From NCBI GenBank assembly GCA_938022205.1, contig CALIEB010000003.1:1-64000 (forward strand): a stretch of 64,000 nt of DNA, given 5' to 3'. This DNA is from an uncultured Anaerolineae bacterium (GTDB lineage: Bacteria; Chloroflexota; Anaerolineae; Aggregatilineales; Phototrophicaceae). The notes below the pieces were generated by a model, which saw only the letters and a program-made list of their open reading frames with translations, was not told the DNA's origin and did not search any database. A program made the translations under genes and the position numbers. Positions 60,810 through 64,000 of this stretch are shown here, piece by piece. The stretch's first letter is position 1; every line of letters starts with the position of its first letter.

Positions 60810-61415
60810 ATGACCTTGTTTCCAGAAGTTCCTGACGACAACGCCACGGCTCAACTCATCGCGCAGGCGGTTGCAGGCGAGCAACAAGCCTACGCTGAGC
60901 TGTACGAGCAGTTTGCCAGCGGCGTGTACCGCTTGTGCTACAGTCTGCTGCTCAACACGCACGATGCTGAGGACGTGGTGCAAGAGACGTTTGTCTACGC
61001 CTTTCGCAATTTGGCGCGCTACGACGCGAACAAGTCGGCGTTTAAGACGTGGCTGTACACGATTGCTGTGAGCCGCTGCCGCAACCTTTACCGTCGCCAG
61101 CGCATGCTGACGTTAGACATCAGTCAGCTGCTGCACGCCAACCTCGCTGCGCCTAAGCAAGAAACACCCGAAGCCGTATTCACCCAGCGCAGCGTGCAAG
61201 AAGCACTGCGCGACGCGCTCGCCAAGCTCTCGCCGACGCTGCGCGAGGCGGTGGTGCTACGCTATGGACATGGCTTGGCTTATCGTGAAATCGCGGAGGT
61301 GATGAACTGTCCGCAGAAGACCGCCGAAAGCCGCGTGCGCCTTGCGCACAAACAACTGCATCATCTGCTGCTGCCGCTTGGTCAGGGATTGCTTGAAGAA
61401 TTGTTACAGTTTTAG
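60810..61415 (+). CDS. ECF-type RNA polymerase sigma factor
   Basis: The 201-residue protein has sigma region 2 (HDAEDVVQETFVYAFRNLARY and AFKTWLYTIAVSRCRN, read as patterns) and region 4 with the helix-turn-helix HGLAYREIAEVMNCPQKTAESRVRLAHKQL, and lacks regions 1 and 3, as ECF factors do. It redirects RNA polymerase to a small set of promoters, usually envelope-related. The next gene, 12 bp on, codes for its likely anti-sigma factor. Both lie inside the glycan cluster. Confidence 0.92.
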   Translation: MTLFPEVPDDNATAQLIAQAVAGEQQAYAELYEQFASGVYRLCYSLLLNTHDAEDVVQETFVYAFRNLARYDANKSAFKTWLYTIAVSRCRNLYRRQRMLTLDISQLLHANLAAPKQETPEAVFTQRSVQEALRDALAKLSPTLREAVVLRYGHGLAYREIAEVMNCPQKTAESRVRLAHKQLHHLLLPLGQGLLEELLQF

Positions 61416-61427
61416 GTGTGAGACGCG

Positions 61428-61952
61428 ATGAATTGGGATTGTCATTACACACGCACACGCCTGCACGGCTATCTCAACCGTGAGCTGCCCGTGCAGGAAC
61501 GTCGTCTTGTAGGACAGCACTTGGACAACTGTCCGCAGTGCCAAGCCTTTTATCAACGTCAGCGGTTGCTTTCCCGCGATTTAGAGCGCGAGCTACCGCG
61601 CTTTGGTATGCCGCAGCCCTATCAGCTACAGCAGGTTTGGGCAAACGTACAGGCACAGCTTGCGCTTGGTGCGCTGCCGAACAGCGCACCGATGCCTAGT
61701 CGTTGGTGGTATAGTGTAGCGGTGGTCGTGTTGATGCTCTTTTTGGCGTTGCCTGTGGTTTCTGGACGTTCGAGGGCGCATATGCTGCCACCGCTGCCCC
61801 CTTCACCCATGCTGCAGTATAAGACCGCCACACCTACGGCACTTAAGCCGCCCGTGCAGGTGGCGTTGTTCTCGCAAACTGCTGCCGTGCAGCGTGCTGT
61901 GACCAGCGCGAAATTGTATAATACGCCTGTGCCGCTGCCTTCGCAGCCATAA
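61428..61952 (+). CDS. Zinc-finger anti-sigma factor, membrane-bound
   Basis: The 174-residue protein has the zinc-binding anti-sigma motif His31-x3-Cys35-x2-Cys38 in QHLDNCPQC at the N-terminus, then a linker and one membrane segment at about residues 90-110 (WWYSVAVVVLMLFLALPVV). A Pro/Ser/Thr-rich outer tail of about 60 residues follows. It should hold the sigma factor encoded just upstream at the membrane until an outer signal releases it. The outer part is too short for a known sensor domain. Confidence 0.85.
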   Translation: MNWDCHYTRTRLHGYLNRELPVQERRLVGQHLDNCPQCQAFYQRQRLLSRDLERELPRFGMPQPYQLQQVWANVQAQLALGALPNSAPMPSRWWYSVAVVVLMLFLALPVVSGRSRAHMLPPLPPSPMLQYKTATPTALKPPVQVALFSQTAAVQRAVTSAKLYNTPVPLPSQP

Positions 61953-61981
61953 GGTCTTTTCATCTTGGGAATTGAGGAAAC

Positions 61982-64000
61982 ATGACACAGTCAGAACGAA
62001 ACACGCCGCAATCGACCTCTTGGCTAGAACAACGCTGGCGTATTAACTGGGAAGTGTTGGCGTATGTGGTGATTTTTGTGCTAGCGGTGTTCACGCGCTT
62101 CTATATCTTGGGTGAGCGCGTCATGAGCCATGACGAGAGCCTGCACACGCGCTTCTCCTACAACCTTTACAACGAGGGCAACTTCCAGCATACCCCCCTT
62201 ATGCACGGTCCCATCCTGTTTCATATGGTGGCATTGTCTTACGCGCTCTTTGGCGACAATGACTTTACCGCGCGCATTTATACCTCTGTGGTAGGCGTGA
62301 TGATGGTGCTGTCGCCGCTGCTCTTCCGCTTTTGGTTGGGACGATGGGGTGCGTTGATTGCTAGCGTGTTGCTGCTGATTTCGCCGCTCATCATGTACTA
62401 CAACCGCTACATTCGCGAGGACACCCCTGCGATTATGGCGGGCATTCTCATGATATGGGCAATCCTCATGTACCTTTCGGGACCCGAAGGACAGCGGCGG
62501 CGCGCACATTGGCTCTACGTGCTGGCGTTTGGCATGATTTGGAACTTGGGGACGAAAGAGACCGCGTTTATTTATATTGCTATCTTTGGTATCTTCCTTG
62601 CCATCTATTGGTTCGTGCGCTTGGCGCAGCACTTTTGGCGCAACAACGGGCGCGACGTGTTCAACATCATCATGCTTGGCATGCTGCTGGGCGGGTTCTT
62701 CTCGCTGGGCATGTATATCGTGTTAGACATTATCCAGTTTGATTTGATTGGCGGCACGCGCCCGTTCGCCACGCTCGCGCCCAGCTTACAGCAAACCTTT
62801 TTTATTTGGACATTCTTGGCACTTGGCGTAATTGTGCTGCTGCTGTTCGGCACCTGGGCATGGGTCTATCGCTCGCGCATGGCGAACCTCTTCACGCCCA
62901 ACCAATTTGGCGTGATGGCGTTGGTATTTGGCATTGCGATGCTCACGGCGTTGGCGTTTGTAGTGCTAGAGGAAGTCTCGCACACAGGCAATGAGCTAAC
63001 CACAGACGAAGGCACGCCCAGCACCACCGCGCTGCGCTGGCTGCCGATGCTGCTTACGTGGGCGGCTTGCGTCGCCATGAGCGCGTTCTTCATCGTGTTC
63101 CGCCGCAAGCCTGACGACATTCCAGCTGACACGCAAAATAACATCGCGGGCAGCCGCGTGTGGGGCGTGCTGGACTTGTTTCCTGAATTTGACGTGATGG
63201 TCGTGATTGGTTCGCTTATCTTGCCTTGGGCGACCGCACTTATTCCCTATTTGATGAAAGGCACGGCGGAAGATTTCACGCTGATTGGTGAGTCGCTTCC
63301 TGTGTTCTTGTCTTCGCTCATTCGTAATCTGCCTGAAGTCGGCACGACCGCGCAAGTGGGACAGTTTGTAATTGGTTTCTTGGCGTGGCTGCCGCTTATG
63401 GTCACGTCGCTTGTCGTGGGCTTGTCGTGGAATTGGCGGCGTTACTTGCTGGTTTGTGCTGTCTTCTACAGCGTGTTCGTGTTCTTCTTCACGACAGTGT
63501 TTACTAACATGTCGGGCTTGGGCAGTGGTATGATTTACTCGCTTGGCTACTGGCTTGAGCAGCAGGGCGTGCGGCGCGGCAGCCAACCCCAGTATTACTA
63601 CTTGCTGGTGATTATGCCGTTCTACGAGTTCCTGCCCGTGATTGGCGGCGGGCTGGCGATGCTAGCGGGCATGCTACACTTTTGGCGTGTGCGCCGCGCC
63701 GACGAAGAACGCGAACAGCTAGAGGCGTTTGCAGCCGAAGCGCAAACAACCATAGAGGACATCGCTGTTGCCCACGAAGATGCGCTTGACGACAGCCACG
63801 CACAAGTTCGCCGTGAGGAGTCGTTTGATGAGCCGCGCAAAAAGCGCAAACGTGAAGAAATGCTGGCGTGGGCGAACAGCGCGCAAAGCCGCTGGCTGGA
63901 CAGCGTGCCGTTTCTTTGGTTTTGGGCGTGGCTAGCTGTTTGGAACTTGCTCGCGTTCAGCCTTGCGGGCGAAAAAATGCCTTGGCTTGGCACGCATCTT
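61982..64000 (+). CDS. TIGR03663/Agl23-type membrane protein, 3' end cut by window edge
   Basis: The reading frame is open from ATG 61982 (GAGGAAAC upstream) to the last base, 673 codons. The opening AYVVIFVLAVFTRFYILGERVMSHDESLHTRFSYNLY (as a pattern) with its DES site, then HTPLMHGPILFHMVALSYALFGDNDFTAR, is typical of the TIGR03663 family, whose archaeal members are called Agl23. More than ten membrane segments are seen. A highly charged cytoplasmic loop lies at about residues 565-640 (EEREQLEAFAAEAQTT, then DEPRKKRKREE). It is probably a GT-C-like enzyme or partner of the same glycan pathway. Confidence 0.82.
   Translation, partial: MTQSERNTPQSTSWLEQRWRINWEVLAYVVIFVLAVFTRFYILGERVMSHDESLHTRFSYNLYNEGNFQHTPLMHGPILFHMVALSYALFGDNDFTARIYTSVVGVMMVLSPLLFRFWLGRWGALIASVLLLISPLIMYYNRYIREDTPAIMAGILMIWAILMYLSGPEGQRRRAHWLYVLAFGMIWNLGTKETAFIYIAIFGIFLAIYWFVRLAQHFWRNNGRDVFNIIMLGMLLGGFFSLGMYIVLDIIQFDLIGGTRPFATLAPSLQQTFFIWTFLALGVIVLLLFGTWAWVYRSRMANLFTPNQFGVMALVFGIAMLTALAFVVLEEVSHTGNELTTDEGTPSTTALRWLPMLLTWAACVAMSAFFIVFRRKPDDIPADTQNNIAGSRVWGVLDLFPEFDVMVVIGSLILPWATALIPYLMKGTAEDFTLIGESLPVFLSSLIRNLPEVGTTAQVGQFVIGFLAWLPLMVTSLVVGLSWNWRRYLLVCAVFYSVFVFFFTTVFTNMSGLGSGMIYSLGYWLEQQGVRRGSQPQYYYLLVIMPFYEFLPVIGGGLAMLAGMLHFWRVRRADEEREQLEAFAAEAQTTIEDIAVAHEDALDDSHAQVRREESFDEPRKKRKREEMLAWANSAQSRWLDSVPFLWFWAWLAVWNLLAFSLAGEKMPWLGTHL

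Noticed and set aside
1-64000. CRISPR arrays, phage genes, integrase sites or tRNA genes
   Set aside because: I read for short regular repeats, integrase or terminase motifs and cloverleaf ends with CCA-type acceptors and found none that held up. A tRNA scan would be the decisive test.

Overview
The window is 64 kb of gene-dense bacterial chromosome with about 48 supported protein genes, no rRNA or tRNA gene that I could see, no CRISPR array and no insertion sequence. It most likely comes from a member of the Chloroflexota, perhaps Anaerolineae-like. The pointers are a stand-alone bacterial Elp3, two DUF2298/YYY membrane proteins (a family described mainly from Chloroflexi and archaea), a TIGR03663-type membrane protein, many GT-C glycosyltransferases, class III nucleotidyl cyclases joined to response-regulator domains, and no sign of lipopolysaccharide genes. 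This placement is inference and no marker phylogeny was run. Most genes are rich in GCG/CGC codons; the first ~940 bases are visibly poorer in G+C.

Layout. 1-1.7 kb (-): a cut-off GT-C glycosyltransferase and a HAD phosphatase. 1.8-8.6 kb (+): elp3, a co-translated calcium-binding thrombospondin-3 repeat protein, an unknown protein, signal peptidase I, an orphan YgiT-type zinc finger protein, and two consecutive response regulator-adenylate cyclases. 8.6-20.0 kb (-): a long run reading pseudo-receiver/Roadblock/IS200-like protein, polA, argF, a TPR protein, cdaA-cdaR (c-di-AMP synthesis), then der behind an overlapping terminator and promoter. 20.1-24.1 kb (+): a receiver-histidine kinase, a LysM lipoprotein, a NUDIX hydrolase, rplS with an attenuator-like leader, and a class I amidotransferase. 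24.2-32 kb, mostly (-): a membrane histidine kinase beside an AlbA_2/HATPase regulator, a methyltransferase, two small membrane proteins, an MDR oxidoreductase and a GT39-like transferase. 32-40.7 kb: a secreted GH99-like mannosidase, an atypical pyruvate kinase, an unknown protein, a Ro60/TROVE protein divergent from a small HTH-like protein across a 577-bp region full of inverted repeats, birA and two membrane proteins. 40.7-44.7 kb (-): a penicillin-acylase family enzyme, a sugar-nucleotide epimerase and a LysM lipoprotein.

44.8-64 kb (+) is one large envelope-glycan cluster: an AglD-type membrane protein, a GT4 glycosyltransferase, a methyltransferase, a GT39-like protein, a 1,894-residue fusion of a GT-C half to a YYY half, a stand-alone YYY paralogue, another GT39-like protein, an ECF sigma/anti-sigma pair and a TIGR03663 protein that leaves the window. 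The order suggests a lipid-linked sugar pathway at the outer membrane face with its own envelope-responsive regulator.

The observations most worth following are: (1) the pseudo-receiver/Roadblock protein whose C-terminus looks like a dead, domesticated IS200 (HUH) transposase; (2) the glycan cluster with two YYY paralogues, one fused; (3) the Ro60-HTH intergenic region with divergent promoters, three inverted repeats and a possible Y-like RNA; and (4) the rplS leader attenuator. An extended -10 element TGC-TA(T/C) recurs at eight gene starts and helped in choosing promoters and start codons.
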